This document shows, piece by piece, positions 1-8,800 of a stretch of DNA of 44,514 nt (its first letter is position 1; each line of letters starts with the position of its first letter). A program made the position numbers and the translations under genes. This stretch comes from Acidobacteriota bacterium. GTDB lineage: Bacteria; Acidobacteriota; Thermoanaerobaculia; Multivoradales; SZUA-115. The stretch is from assembly GCA_024277255.1 (NCBI GenBank), contig JAJRVQ010000040.1:1-44514 (forward strand), in the 5' to 3' direction. Under the pieces are notes generated by a model that saw only the letters and a list, made by a program, of their open reading frames with translations, had not been told where the DNA came from and did no database searches.

Positions 1-360
1 CGGCTCACTACCTCGCTGGTCATGCTCATTCTCTTTGCCGGGGTGCTGGCCTTGCGCGCCAGTGTCGATTCCGCCGAGCGCCGTGCCACCTGGAGCGCCG
101 TGGCCATCATCGTCGCCTACGCCGACGTGCCGCTGGTCTACTTCTGTGTCCGCTGGTGGCGCAGCCTCCATCAGGTGCAGTCGACGCCGCAGACGGTCGA
201 TCCCGCGATGGTGCTGCCGCTGCGCATCAACGCCTTCGGCATGCTGTTCCTGGCCATCTGGTTCATCGTTCGCCGGGCGCGGCTGGAACTGGCGCGCCGC
301 CGGTCCGAAGAGACAACATTGCCCGAGCGACGCTCGGTCGAGGAGGTGCAACATGCCTGA
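1..360 (+). CDS. ccmC: Heme exporter protein CcmC, C-terminal part (partial)
   Basis: The reading frame is open from the first base of the window, so the N-terminus lies outside. About 119 residues remain. They contain hydrophobic segments and the block RWWRSLHQ, which matches the periplasmic loop of CcmC (usually RWWNTLHQ) near the heme-handling histidines. CcmC is an inner-membrane protein that loads heme onto CcmE in System I cytochrome c maturation. The basic C-terminal tail (RRARLELARRR) fits a cytoplasmic end. The gene overlaps ccmD by 8 bases, as expected for this operon. The identity rests on this motif plus the unmistakable ccmDEFGHI genes that follow. CcmA and CcmB, if present, would lie upstream of the window. 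Confidence 0.9.
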   Translation, partial: RLTTSLVMLILFAGVLALRASVDSAERRATWSAVAIIVAYADVPLVYFCVRWWRSLHQVQSTPQTVDPAMVLPLRINAFGMLFLAIWFIVRRARLELARRRSEETTLPERRSVEEVQHA

Positions 361-484
361 TGGCGTCATCGTCAACGGCTGGAGTTCGGTCATCGCCGCC
401 TATTCGGTGACCACCGTAGGGCTGATTATCTACACGGCGAGCCTCTGGATGCGGCGCCGCAAACTCGAAAGGAGACAGCGATGA
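353..484 (+). CDS. ccmD: Heme exporter protein CcmD
   Basis: This 43-residue ORF starts at an ATG inside the end of ccmC and ends with an ATGA overlap with ccmE. It has one hydrophobic segment (VIAAYSVTTVGLIIYTASLW, residues about 13-32) followed by a strongly basic tail (RRRKLERRQR). That is the classic shape of CcmD, the small membrane protein that helps release holo-CcmE from CcmABC. CcmD proteins are poorly conserved, so the call rests on size, topology and exact position between ccmC and ccmE. Confidence 0.88.
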   Translation: MPDGVIVNGWSSVIAAYSVTTVGLIIYTASLWMRRRKLERRQR

Positions 485-936
485 CACCTCAAGGTAAACG
501 CCGCGCAGCACTGATCGCCGCCATCTCGGTCGCCGCCATCGTCATCGCCATCATGGCGCTCAGCGGGATCGGCGACAACTTGGTCTACTCCTGGAGCCCG
601 AGCGAGTTGGTCGCCGCGCGTCAGAAAGCAGTCGGCGCCACGGTTCGCCTCGGTGGGCAGGTGGAAGCGGGATCGCTGGAACGGGTCAAGCCCGGCGAGC
701 CGCTGCGTTTCCGCGTCACCGACGGCAAGGAATCGGTGGCGATTCTCGCCAATGCCGTGCCGCCCGCGATGTTCCGCGAGGGGATCGGCGTGGTGGTGGA
801 GGGTACCCTGCGTGAGGACGGCCATTTCGAGACGCAAAGGCTGATGGTCAAGCACAACAACGAGTACCAGGCGCCCGAAGAGGGCGAAACGCCCAACGTC
901 AAAGAGCTGGCACGCACGCTGGACGGAGAGACCTGA
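481..936 (+). CDS. ccmE: Cytochrome c-type biogenesis heme chaperone CcmE
   Basis: This 151-residue protein has an N-terminal membrane anchor (about residues 9-29) followed by a periplasmic OB-fold domain. The covalent heme-binding motif HNNEY is visible, with His125 as the heme-attachment residue and Tyr129 as the axial ligand, matching the HxxxY form of the family. CcmE takes heme from CcmC and passes it to CcmF for ligation to apocytochrome c in the periplasm. The start ATG overlaps the ccmD stop (ATGA), implying translational coupling. The length is typical of the family. Confidence 0.96.
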   Translation: MTPQGKRRAALIAAISVAAIVIAIMALSGIGDNLVYSWSPSELVAARQKAVGATVRLGGQVEAGSLERVKPGEPLRFRVTDGKESVAILANAVPPAMFREGIGVVVEGTLREDGHFETQRLMVKHNNEYQAPEEGETPNVKELARTLDGET

Positions 937-941
937 GCGTG

Positions 942-2975
942 ATGTCTCTACTCGGCCGCGGCCTGGTGCTCGCCGGCCTCGCCGCTTGCGCCGCCGGCGC
1001 GCCGCTCGCCTTCACCGCCGGCGCCCGTCGTTCCCTGGCGGGAGTCAAGGCGGCCCGCCGGCTGGCCCACCTCTTCTCCTTGGCGATGGTGCTGGCCACC
1101 GCGACGATGATCATCGCGCTCATCCGTCACGACTTCTCGGTCTCCTATGTGGCCGAGGTCGGATCGCGCTCCACACCTCTGGTCATCACCATCGTCTCGC
1201 TGTGGTCTTCGCTCGCCGGCTCGATCCTGCTATGGGGATTGATCCTGGCGCTCTACACCACCATCTACTGCCTCACCGACCGGCGCAGCCCGGTGGCGGA
1301 AGAGGGCTACACGCTGGGGACTCTGCTCAGCGTCGGCCTCTTCTTCTGCTTCTTGATCTCCGGGCCGGCCAACCCCTTCGGAACGACCCCGAGCCCGATA
1401 CCGCTCGATGGGCCCGGCCCGAACCCGCTGCTGCAAAACCATCCGTTGATGATCATCCACCCGCCGACCCTCTACCTGGGATACGTGGGTATGGCGGTTC
1501 CCTTCGCCATCGCCCTGGCGGCGTTGCTCGCCGGCCGCATGCCGAGCGAGCGGTTGCACTCGCTGCGCACCTGGCTGCTGGTCCCCTGCGGCTTCTTGAG
1601 CCTCGGCATCATGCTCGGCGGCTGGTGGTCCTATGAAGTGCTCGGCTGGGGCGGCTACTGGGCTTGGGATCCGGTCGAAAATGCCTCGTTCCTGCCCTGG
1701 CTGACCGGTATCGCGGCACTGCACTCGGCGTTGGCTCAGCAACGGCGCGGCACGCTGAAAGCGTGGACGATCATCCTCGTGATGGTCAGTTTTCTACTCA
1801 CCATTCTCGGCACCTTCCTCACCCGCTCGGGAGTGGTCAACTCGGTGCATGCCTTCTCGCAAAGCGCCATCGGCCCGACCATCCTCGCCTTCTTGGGACT
1901 CTGCCTGGTAGCCGTGGTAGTGATTCTGTCGCTGCGCGTCGACCGGCTCCAGTCGGCACCGGCCAGTGAACGGCTGACCTCGCGGTCGGGGGCCATCCTG
2001 CTCAACAACCTGGTGCTCGTCGCTTTCACCTTCACCGTGTTGATCGGCACCCTGTTCCCGATCGTCGCCGAGGCGGTACGCGGGGTCAAAGTGAGCGTTG
2101 GCGAACCCTACTTCAACCGCATGGCGATTCCGCTCGGCTTTGGCCTGCTCTTCCTACTCGGCGTCGGGCCGGCCCTGCCCTGGGGTGCGAGCGAACCCGG
2201 CCGGGTGCGCAAGGCTTTGCTCGCCCCGCTGCCGGCCGCGCTGGTGGGCATGATACTGATGGCGTGGCTCGGCCAGCCGTCGTTCAACCTGCTGCTGACC
2301 GGCGCTCTGGGCGGTTATGCGCTGTGGGTGACCTTCGACCAAGCTCTGCGCCCGGCCCGCGGTGGGAGCAAGGGGCAGCGCGGCGACGCACGGCGAGGTT
2401 TCTCGCTCGCCGCCGTAGTTCGTTCGCCGCGGCGGCTAGGCGCCTACGTGGTGCATCTGGGCGTCATCGTGACCTTCATCGCCATCGCCGTCTCCTCGAC
2501 CTTCCAGACGGACGCGGAGGCCACCCTGCCGGCGGGCGGCACGATGGAAATCGGCAAATACCAGCTTCGCTTCGAGACCATACGCGTGGTCGAAGAGCCG
2601 CACCTCACGGCGCAGAGGGCACAGATAACCGTACTGCGTCGCCCAAGCGGCGGAGAACCGGCGGAGGGCAAGAGGCTGGGCACCCTCGAGCCGGCGCTCA
2701 ACGTCTACCAGACACGGCGCGAGCCGCTGGCGGCTCCGGCGGTGCGCTCCTCGCTGACCCATGACCTCTACCTGACCTTGATGAACGTCGGCTTCGACGG
2801 CACGGTCGGCATTCGCGCCATCCTCACCCCAGCGGTGATCTGGATCTGGATCGGCGTCCTGATGATGAGCCTGGGCACGGTTCTCTGCCTGTTGCCGAGC
2901 CCGCAAGCACGCGCCGCCCTGGCGCGGTCGGTGGTGGACACCGTGGAGGAAACGGAGTCGGAGGGTGCGGCATGA
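942..2975 (+). CDS. ccmF: Cytochrome c heme lyase subunit CcmF
   Basis: This large polytopic membrane protein of about 677 residues carries the tryptophan-rich WWD signature. GGWWSYEVLGWGGYWAWDP lies at about residues 226-245 and continues into ENASFLPW. The signature binds the heme presented by holo-CcmE. A long periplasmic section precedes the last membrane helix. CcmF reduces and ligates heme to apocytochrome c with CcmH (and CcmI where present). A GTG three bases upstream (939) is an alternative start. A GGAGAG sequence at 925-930 is 11 bases before the ATG and 8 before the GTG, so the choice is not settled. The 3' end overlaps ccmG by 4 bases. Confidence 0.96.
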   Translation: MSLLGRGLVLAGLAACAAGAPLAFTAGARRSLAGVKAARRLAHLFSLAMVLATATMIIALIRHDFSVSYVAEVGSRSTPLVITIVSLWSSLAGSILLWGLILALYTTIYCLTDRRSPVAEEGYTLGTLLSVGLFFCFLISGPANPFGTTPSPIPLDGPGPNPLLQNHPLMIIHPPTLYLGYVGMAVPFAIALAALLAGRMPSERLHSLRTWLLVPCGFLSLGIMLGGWWSYEVLGWGGYWAWDPVENASFLPWLTGIAALHSALAQQRRGTLKAWTIILVMVSFLLTILGTFLTRSGVVNSVHAFSQSAIGPTILAFLGLCLVAVVVILSLRVDRLQSAPASERLTSRSGAILLNNLVLVAFTFTVLIGTLFPIVAEAVRGVKVSVGEPYFNRMAIPLGFGLLFLLGVGPALPWGASEPGRVRKALLAPLPAALVGMILMAWLGQPSFNLLLTGALGGYALWVTFDQALRPARGGSKGQRGDARRGFSLAAVVRSPRRLGAYVVHLGVIVTFIAIAVSSTFQTDAEATLPAGGTMEIGKYQLRFETIRVVEEPHLTAQRAQITVLRRPSGGEPAEGKRLGTLEPALNVYQTRREPLAAPAVRSSLTHDLYLTLMNVGFDGTVGIRAILTPAVIWIWIGVLMMSLGTVLCLLPSPQARAALARSVVDTVEETESEGAA

Positions 2976-3484
2976 ACCGCCGAGCCCTCTTGGTGGGTGC
3001 GCTCCTCGTCCTGCCGCTGATCTGGGTCCTGGGCAAGGGGTTGGGCAAGGACCCGAGGCACATCGAGTCACCGCTGATCGGCCAACCGGCGCCGGCCTTC
3101 GAGCTGGTCGATCTGGAGGGCAACACCGTTCGGCTGGCCGATCTCGCCGGCAAGCCGGCCTTGATCAACTTCTGGTCCACCTGGTGCATCCCCTGTGCAT
3201 ACGAGCATCCGGTCATCGCCGCCGCGGCGCGGCGCTACCGTGACCGGGTTCGTTTCATCGGAGTGATCTACCAAGACGAGCCCGCCACGGTTCGCGCCTA
3301 CCTGGCACGGCGCAAAGCCTGGGGGCCGTCGCTGCTCGACGACACCGGGCGGGCCGCCATCGCTTTTGGCGTCTACGGAGTTCCGGAGACCTTCATCCTC
3401 GATCGCAACGGCGTGATCACCGCCAAGGTCGACGGCGCGCTCGACCCTTCGACGGTGGATGCGCTGCTGGCGGAGGTGCTGTGA
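2972..3484 (+). CDS. ccmG: Thiol:disulfide interchange protein CcmG/DsbE
   Basis: This 170-residue thioredoxin-fold protein has a single N-terminal membrane anchor (residues about 5-21). The active site is WCIPC (Cys72 and Cys75), and the cis-proline loop GVPET (Pro138) is present. CcmG keeps the CXXCH cysteines of apocytochrome c reduced, together with CcmH, for heme attachment. The ATGA overlap with ccmF and the overlap with ccmH place it firmly in the operon. The length is normal for the family. A TlpA/ResA-like thiol oxidoreductase would look similar, but the context decides for CcmG. Confidence 0.95.
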   Translation: MNRRALLVGALLVLPLIWVLGKGLGKDPRHIESPLIGQPAPAFELVDLEGNTVRLADLAGKPALINFWSTWCIPCAYEHPVIAAAARRYRDRVRFIGVIYQDEPATVRAYLARRKAWGPSLLDDTGRAAIAFGVYGVPETFILDRNGVITAKVDGALDPSTVDALLAEVL

Positions 3485-4059
3485 TGACCATCCACAAGAT
3501 CGGCCTACCGCTGGCCTTCCTCTGCCTTCTGCTCACCTCGTCGCTAGCGCTCGCGGCGCAGGATCCGACCGCGGCCGATCTGGAGCTGCGACTCGGATCC
3601 CCCGATGATGCACCGCTGAGCGGCCCCGCGCTCGACGCCCTGACCCACGAGATCTCCAGCCTCATCCGTTGCCCGGTCTGCCAAGGGCTTTCCGTGGCCG
3701 ACTCGCCGGCGACCTCCGCCGTGGCGATGAAGGACGAGGTCCGCCGCCTGCTCGCGGCGGGCTACTCCGGTGATCAAGTACTAGCCTATTTCGAGACCAG
3801 TTACGGCGAGTTCATCCGCCTCGAACCCAAAGCGCGCGGCTTCAACCTGGTGGTGTGGATCGCGCCCTTGGCCTTCTTGCTCATCGGCGGGGCACTGGTA
3901 GCACTGCGCGTGCGCGGATCGCGCGCCCAACTTGCCGCCAGCGCGGATCGGCCCGCACCGAGCGGTGACTCCCCATCCCCGAACGACAGCGACGACGCGG
4001 GCGCAGACTCCAGCCTCGAAGCCTACCGGCAGCGCGTCCGTAGAGAGGTGAGCAAGTGA
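3484..4059 (+). CDS. ccmH: Cytochrome c-type biogenesis protein CcmH (CycL type)
   Basis: This protein of about 191 residues has a signal peptide (to about ALAAQ). The conserved RCPVCQ motif holds two cysteines that reduce apocytochrome c disulfides. A membrane helix follows at about residues 118-142, and the tail is acidic and polar. The domain order matches CcmH/CycL. It lacks the TPR part that is fused to CcmH in E. coli; that role is carried by the next gene. The ATG at 3484 forms a TGATG overlap with the ccmG stop. A GTG at 3481 is an alternative that adds one residue. Confidence 0.94.
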   Translation: MTIHKIGLPLAFLCLLLTSSLALAAQDPTAADLELRLGSPDDAPLSGPALDALTHEISSLIRCPVCQGLSVADSPATSAVAMKDEVRRLLAAGYSGDQVLAYFETSYGEFIRLEPKARGFNLVVWIAPLAFLLIGGALVALRVRGSRAQLAASADRPAPSGDSPSPNDSDDAGADSSLEAYRQRVRREVSK

Positions 4060-5489
4060 GCGAAGCAACCTGGATGCCGGCTCTGATCATCGGCGGCGCA
4101 GCCCTGGCCATCGGCTTCTTGGCCTCGTGGGTAGTGCGGCGGCGCAGTGGTTCCGCGGCATCGTCGTTGACCGCCGACGATCCGCGCAGGCCGAAGATCA
4201 AGGCTCTCGAAGCTCGCCGCGACAAGATCTACGCTCGGCTGCGCGACAAGACCACCACTCTCAGCAAGACCAAACGTCGCCGCCTGGAAGACGAAGCAGC
4301 CACCATCCTGCGCGACCTGGACGCCCTCACCGAATCGGTGGGCGACGAACCACAAGCCAAGAGTCGGCCCATGGAGGCAGCCGAAGAGGCGACGGAAGCG
4401 CCGGAGGCGGCCGCCCAACCGCCAAGGCAAGCCGTTCGCCGCGCCGCCCTCGTCGGTTTCGTCTCCGGCGTTGCCGCCTCGCTGCTGGTGTCGACCTTGA
4501 TCGGTTGGGCCGGCAAGGAGGCCACGCCGCGCGACATGGTTTCGCCGGCGGCGATGCCCAACACCTCCGAAGCCGCTCGCACCACAGCCGCGACCGGACA
4601 AAAAGCCGGTCAACCGGGGCAGCCCTTCCACGAAGGAACCGAGGAGCTTTCCGCGGAGATCGCCACCCAGGTTGAAGCGCTGAAGGCGAGGATGACCGCC
4701 AACCCCGCCGACCTCTCCGCCGCCAAGCAACTCGCCTTTCTGCTGCTGATCAACGGCAATCTCGTCGAAGCCTTCGACTATTCGAAGAAAGCGTTGGAGA
4801 TGAGCCCGGACGATCCGGATGGCCTCTACGTGCAGGGCGTGGTGCGCATCCGCATGGGACAGGTGCAACAGGCGATCGAGTTGCTCGACCGGGTACTCGA
4901 ACAGTACCCGAACCACCTTCTGGCCTTGATCGCGCGCGGCTCGGCTCTGCAACGCGGCGGCAGTACCTCGCAGGCCATCGAGACCTGGCGGCGCGCACTC
5001 GACGTCGCCGGTGGGAGCCACGCTGAGATCGAGCGTTTGATCGCCGAGGCGCAAGGCGCGGTGCAACCCGCGGCACAAACCGGCGGACTTCCACAGTCAC
5101 AGTTACAGCCCCAGCCCCAGCCACAAACACAGCCGCCGGCAGTCGCCGCTGCCGCCGACGCCACCGCCGACGGCTCGGGGTTCGCGGTACGCATCGAGCT
5201 AGCGCCGGGGGCCAGCCCACCCCCGGGCGGCACACTCTTCCTGTCGCTGCGCGCCGCGGAAGGCGGACCGCCCACCGCCGCACGCAAGGTGATCAACCCT
5301 GGCTTTCCCCTGGAACTAACCCTCGGCCAGGGCGACAGCATGCTCGGAGGTCCCCTACCGTCCTCCGGCACGCTGACCGCGCGCCTCGACGCTGACGGCA
5401 ATGCACTCACCCACGGCGAAGACGATCTCTCCGCCACCGGCTCGGCCTCCGCCGGCGGCGAAAAGGCCATCCTACGCCTGGACGGCTAG
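4056..5489 (+). CDS. ccmI: CcmI-like TPR protein of cytochrome c maturation
   Basis: This 477-residue protein starts at a GTG overlapping the ccmH stop, with a purine-rich GAGAGGTGAG just upstream. The N-terminus has a membrane helix (about 9-27) and a charged, probably coiled-coil cytoplasmic stretch (45-95). A second helix lies at about 130-148. TPR-like helices follow at about 205-330 (for example NPADLSAAKQLAFLLLINGN). Then comes a Gln/Pro-rich linker and a C-terminal beta domain like that of CcmI/CycH. CcmI binds the C-terminus of apocytochrome c and presents it to CcmF/CcmH. It is the last gene of the operon; its stop codon lies 13 bases from the convergent CBS gene. Confidence 0.88.
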   Translation: MSEATWMPALIIGGAALAIGFLASWVVRRRSGSAASSLTADDPRRPKIKALEARRDKIYARLRDKTTTLSKTKRRRLEDEAATILRDLDALTESVGDEPQAKSRPMEAAEEATEAPEAAAQPPRQAVRRAALVGFVSGVAASLLVSTLIGWAGKEATPRDMVSPAAMPNTSEAARTTAATGQKAGQPGQPFHEGTEELSAEIATQVEALKARMTANPADLSAAKQLAFLLLINGNLVEAFDYSKKALEMSPDDPDGLYVQGVVRIRMGQVQQAIELLDRVLEQYPNHLLALIARGSALQRGGSTSQAIETWRRALDVAGGSHAEIERLIAEAQGAVQPAAQTGGLPQSQLQPQPQPQTQPPAVAAAADATADGSGFAVRIELAPGASPPPGGTLFLSLRAAEGGPPTAARKVINPGFPLELTLGQGDSMLGGPLPSSGTLTARLDADGNALTHGEDDLSATGSASAGGEKAILRLDG

Positions 5490-5502
5490 CTAACCCCTCC
5501 TT

Positions 5503-6009
5503 CTACCTCTCCTCGCCCCGACCGGCGAGCAGACTCAGCAGGTCGGTGGTGGAGACCAGACCGGTAATCTCTCCGTTCTGGCGCACGAAGACCCGGTGGA
5601 TGTGCTGCTCGAGCATGACGCGAGCGATCTCGGAAACCGGCGCGTCGGCTGGTACCGCTACCACCTCCGGGGTCATCACGTCGCCGACCGCCAGCTCACT
5701 CTCCTCGATCCGCATCGGCTCGATGTCATAGTCATCGAACTCCGCCTCCCAACTCTGGGAGTAGAAGGCCGCACGACTGACCGCGGTGTCCGGTGACCTG
5801 CCGTTCAGGGTACTGGCCGACGCGATGTCGGAAACCGAAACTACCCCGACGGGCTGGCCGCCATGGTCACAGACCAGAACGCCGCTGATCCCCCCGTCTT
5901 CGAGAAAGGTAGCCAGCTCGCTCATGGACATGTCGGAATCCACCGACACCACCTCACGGCTCATCAAGTCGCGGGCCGTGGTACGGGGCAGAGTCGTCGT
6001 CGCGTTCAT
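5503..6009 (-). CDS. Two-CBS-domain protein
   Basis: This 168-residue soluble protein consists of a CBS pair. The first domain is at about residues 12-65 (MSREVVSVDSDMSMSELATF, ending in GVVSVSDI) and the second at about 108-162 (MTPEVVAVPADAPVSEIAR, ending in GLVSTTDLL). An acidic insert separates them. CBS pairs bind adenine nucleotides and act as energy or ion-strength sensors. No other domain is attached, so the partner is unknown. The start is well supported by an AGGAGGT eight to nine bases upstream. It lies downstream of the SLC13 transporter on the same strand after a 188-base gap in which I see no gene, so co-regulation is possible but unproven. Confidence 0.88.
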   Translation of the reverse strand: MNATTTLPRTTARDLMSREVVSVDSDMSMSELATFLEDGGISGVLVCDHGGQPVGVVSVSDIASASTLNGRSPDTAVSRAAFYSQSWEAEFDDYDIEPMRIEESELAVGDVMTPEVVAVPADAPVSEIARVMLEQHIHRVFVRQNGEITGLVSTTDLLSLLAGRGEER

Positions 6010-6197
6010 CGTGGTACCTCCTTACCTCCGCTGAAAGCGTACTCTCTTTTCGCGCCCACCGTCGCCACCCTTGTAGAGGTGCGCCTCGCTACCCCGAGGA
6101 GTGGTAAGTCGCCGGCCCCTCATCCCTCTCCGCGGCCCTTGGGCGCAGGCGCCACGCCATTACACCGGCCCGGCCGGAAGGAGGAACCATGCAGAGA

Positions 6198-7967
6198 TCA
6201 GCGCAGAGGCCAGAGTACCGGCACCAGGAGCAGCAAGACCACAAAGACCAGGGCGGAGAGCGGCAGACCGACCTTGACGAAGTCGCGAAAGGTGTAGTGG
6301 CCCGGGGCGTAGACCAGCAGGCAAGCCGGCTCCAGCGGAGCGATGAAGGAGAGTGAGGCGGCCAGGGTGACGAGGATCGCCAGCGGGCGCGGGTCGACCC
6401 CCAGAGCGCCGGCGGTGGACACGGCCACCGGCAGGACCACCAGCGCCGCGGCGGCGTTGGACATCGGCTGGGTCAGCAACATGGTCAGGGCCACGAAGGC
6501 GGCAAGAACGAAGGGCGTGCCCAGAGGCACAGTCCAGGTGACGATCCACTGGGCGAGCAAATCCGCCGCCCCCGTCTTGACCATCGCCAGGCCGAATGCG
6601 GTCATGCCCCCGATCAGAATCAGAATCCGCCACTCCACCAGGCGGTAAACCTCTTCGGCCGCCAAGCATCTCGCCGCCACGGCCACCAACGCCGCCAGCA
6701 GCAGGCCGACCGAGAGCGGAAGCCAACCCACGGCACCGGCGACGATGGCCGCCACCAGCGCCCCCAGGGCGATCAGACCCTTGCGGCGCGACAGCGGCAG
6801 CGAATAGACCTCCCCGAGTACCCAGATCCCAGCCGTTTCCGGCAGGTGACCCAGACGGTCCTTGGGCGCCACCAGCAGTAGCACGTCGCCGGCCGCTAGC
6901 CGCAGGTCGGAGACCGCCACCGGGTAGGAATGTCCGCGCCGGAAGACGGCGAGCACCGAGGCGCCGTAGGTCTGGCGGAAGCGTGACTCGCGCAACGTTC
7001 GTCCCGGCAACGGAGAACCGGGCATGATCACCGCCTCGGCCAGGATCGTGTCGCCGGCCAGCAGCTGGTCGAGTTCGAGATCCGGTGCCGCCTCCAGGGC
7101 CAGCCCCGGCCGCTCCGCCAGGCGCAGCAAGCTCTCGCGGCTACCCTGGACCAGCAGGAGGTCGCCGGCCTGCAACCGGGTGGCCGCCCGCGCCGGTAGC
7201 CGCGACTCGCCGCGTGCGACGGCGAGCACCTGGACACCGTGGCTGGCGAGGTCGGCCTGCGCCAGGGTTTGACCGACGCAGGAAGCCTCCTCCTCCACCA
7301 CCAGCTCGGAGAGAAAACCGCGGATCTCGTGGGCCTGCCGTACAGCCCCGGCGGCGCGCAGCGGAAGCAGACGGCGACCCAAGAAAAAGAAATAGACGAT
7401 CCCCACCACGGTCATCGCGGCGCCCACCGGGGCCAGCTCGAACAGCGAAATCCCCTCCATCCCCAGCCGCTCCATCAAGCCGCTGGCAGCGAGGTTGGTG
7501 GAGGTACCGATGAGGGTGGCGGAACCGCCGAGCATCGAGGCGTAGGCCAGGGGCATCAACAGACGGCTGGGGACGATGCGCGTCTCGCGCGCCGTCTCCA
7601 GCACTCCGGGCAGCAGCACGGCGGTGACATTGGTGTTGCTGAGAAAAGCCGATAGACCGGCCGAGAGCGCCATCACCGAGGCCACTATCGGCGCTTCCCT
7701 ATGGCCCGCGAGGTGCTGAATCGATTTCGCCACCCAGCCCATCACCCCGGTTCGCTTGAGCGCTCCGGCAAGGACGAAGATCGAGCCGAGGACGACGATC
7801 ACCTCGCTGGCGAATCCCGAAAATGCCTCCGCGGGATCGAGGATCCCGGTCAAAACCAGCGCCCCCACCAACCCCAGGGCCACCAAGTCGACCGCGAACC
7901 ACTCGCCCAAGAAGAGGACTATGGCCACCACCAGCAGCAGTAGGACGATGGCGATATCTAAGGTCAT
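6198..7967 (-). CDS. SLC13/DASS-family anion transporter with RCK_C (TrkA-C) domains
   Basis: This polytopic inner-membrane protein of about 589 residues has two membrane halves separated by two soluble TrkA-C/RCK_C domains (roughly residues 205-290 and 295-375). The N-terminal half carries FLSNTNVTAVLLP and GTSTNLAASGL, and the C-terminal half carries TQPMSNAAAALVVLP. These are the paired SNT-type motifs that bind sodium and substrate in divalent-anion:Na+ symporters. Members with this RCK_C insertion include sulfate-type transporters, but the substrate cannot be read from sequence. A GTG at 7991 would add eight residues; I prefer the ATG because the hydrophobic start begins there, though neither has a strong ribosome-binding site. 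The response-regulator gene lies 44 bases upstream, suggesting a shared transcript. Confidence 0.88.
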   Translation of the reverse strand: MTLDIAIVLLLLVVAIVLFLGEWFAVDLVALGLVGALVLTGILDPAEAFSGFASEVIVVLGSIFVLAGALKRTGVMGWVAKSIQHLAGHREAPIVASVMALSAGLSAFLSNTNVTAVLLPGVLETARETRIVPSRLLMPLAYASMLGGSATLIGTSTNLAASGLMERLGMEGISLFELAPVGAAMTVVGIVYFFFLGRRLLPLRAAGAVRQAHEIRGFLSELVVEEEASCVGQTLAQADLASHGVQVLAVARGESRLPARAATRLQAGDLLLVQGSRESLLRLAERPGLALEAAPDLELDQLLAGDTILAEAVIMPGSPLPGRTLRESRFRQTYGASVLAVFRRGHSYPVAVSDLRLAAGDVLLLVAPKDRLGHLPETAGIWVLGEVYSLPLSRRKGLIALGALVAAIVAGAVGWLPLSVGLLLAALVAVAARCLAAEEVYRLVEWRILILIGGMTAFGLAMVKTGAADLLAQWIVTWTVPLGTPFVLAAFVALTMLLTQPMSNAAAALVVLPVAVSTAGALGVDPRPLAILVTLAASLSFIAPLEPACLLVYAPGHYTFRDFVKVGLPLSALVFVVLLLLVPVLWPLR

Positions 7968-8011
7968 CCGTATCGGCAGCGGTGCGCCCACTTGGGTTGC
8001 ACCACGGGCTC

Positions 8012-8668
8012 CTACCCTTCTTCCTTGGGCGCCTCTACCAAGCGATTTCTCAGGGCATAGCCGACGACCTGCGCCCGGTTGTGCAGGTGAAGCTTGTCCA
8101 GGATGTTGCGCACGTGGAACTTCACCGTGTTCTCGCTCACCTTGAGTTCCCGCGCCAACCTGCGGTTGGAGGTGGTACCGCGCACCATCAACTCGAGGAC
8201 TTCGGTCTCGCGCTCGGTCAGGGCGTCGGGGTCGAACTGCTTGCCGGCCCGCCTGGGCTTGGCGAACTCCTCGAGCAGGCGGCGAGCCACCGCGGGGGTC
8301 AAGGCGGGCTCGCCGCGGGAGACGCCTACCAACAGCTCAAAAAAATCATCGGACTTGAGGTTCTTGAGTAGGTAGCCTTTGGCGCCCGACTTGATCGCTT
8401 CGAAGAGGTTTCCGTCATCGTCCGCGGCGGTCAGCACCACGACCTTCACCTCGGGCAGCTCCGCCGCCAGCCGTTTGGTCGCTTCAAGACCGTCGACCCC
8501 CGGCATCGACAGATCCATCAAGACGATGTCCGGCTTGAGTTTCCAGGCAAGTTCGATCGCCTCGCGCCCATCATTTGCTTCGCCGACGACCTCGAAGTCG
8601 CGCGCTTCGAGCAGACTCTTCAAGCTATCGCGAAAGAGGACGTGATCGTCCGCGATGAGAACTCTCAT
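8012..8668 (-). CDS. NarL/FixJ-family response regulator
   Basis: This 218-residue protein has an N-terminal receiver domain (about 1-118) with the acidic pair in IADDHVLF, phosphoacceptor Asp52 in LMDLSMPG, Thr80 and Lys102. A LuxR-type helix-turn-helix follows (about 148-210: LTERETEVLELM, then VSENTVKFHVRNIL). It should act as a phosphorylation-dependent DNA-binding regulator. A TTG at 8677 is in frame, but AGGGAG sits nine bases before the ATG at 8668, which decides the start. No histidine kinase is next to it, so the partner is unlinked. It is the first gene of a minus-strand run leading into the SLC13 transporter and diverges from a P-type ATPase across 132 bases. Confidence 0.93.
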   Translation of the reverse strand: MRVLIADDHVLFRDSLKSLLEARDFEVVGEANDGREAIELAWKLKPDIVLMDLSMPGVDGLEATKRLAAELPEVKVVVLTAADDDGNLFEAIKSGAKGYLLKNLKSDDFFELLVGVSRGEPALTPAVARRLLEEFAKPRRAGKQFDPDALTERETEVLELMVRGTTSNRRLARELKVSENTVKFHVRNILDKLHLHNRAQVVGYALRNRLVEAPKEEG

Positions 8669-8800
8669 AGGCGACAACTCCCTGGAAATCCGGTTTCTGC
8701 ACCACGGACGATTTGCTGGATAGGCCGGTGCGGTGTTTGAGATGCGTATGAGAATAGTTTACCAGGCGCCGGAAAGGACTTCGCGGGATAAGGTGTCGCC

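Noticed and set aside
8669..8800. Consensus promoter pair between the response regulator and the ATPase
   Set aside because: I could not find -35/-10 elements with acceptable match and spacing on either strand.
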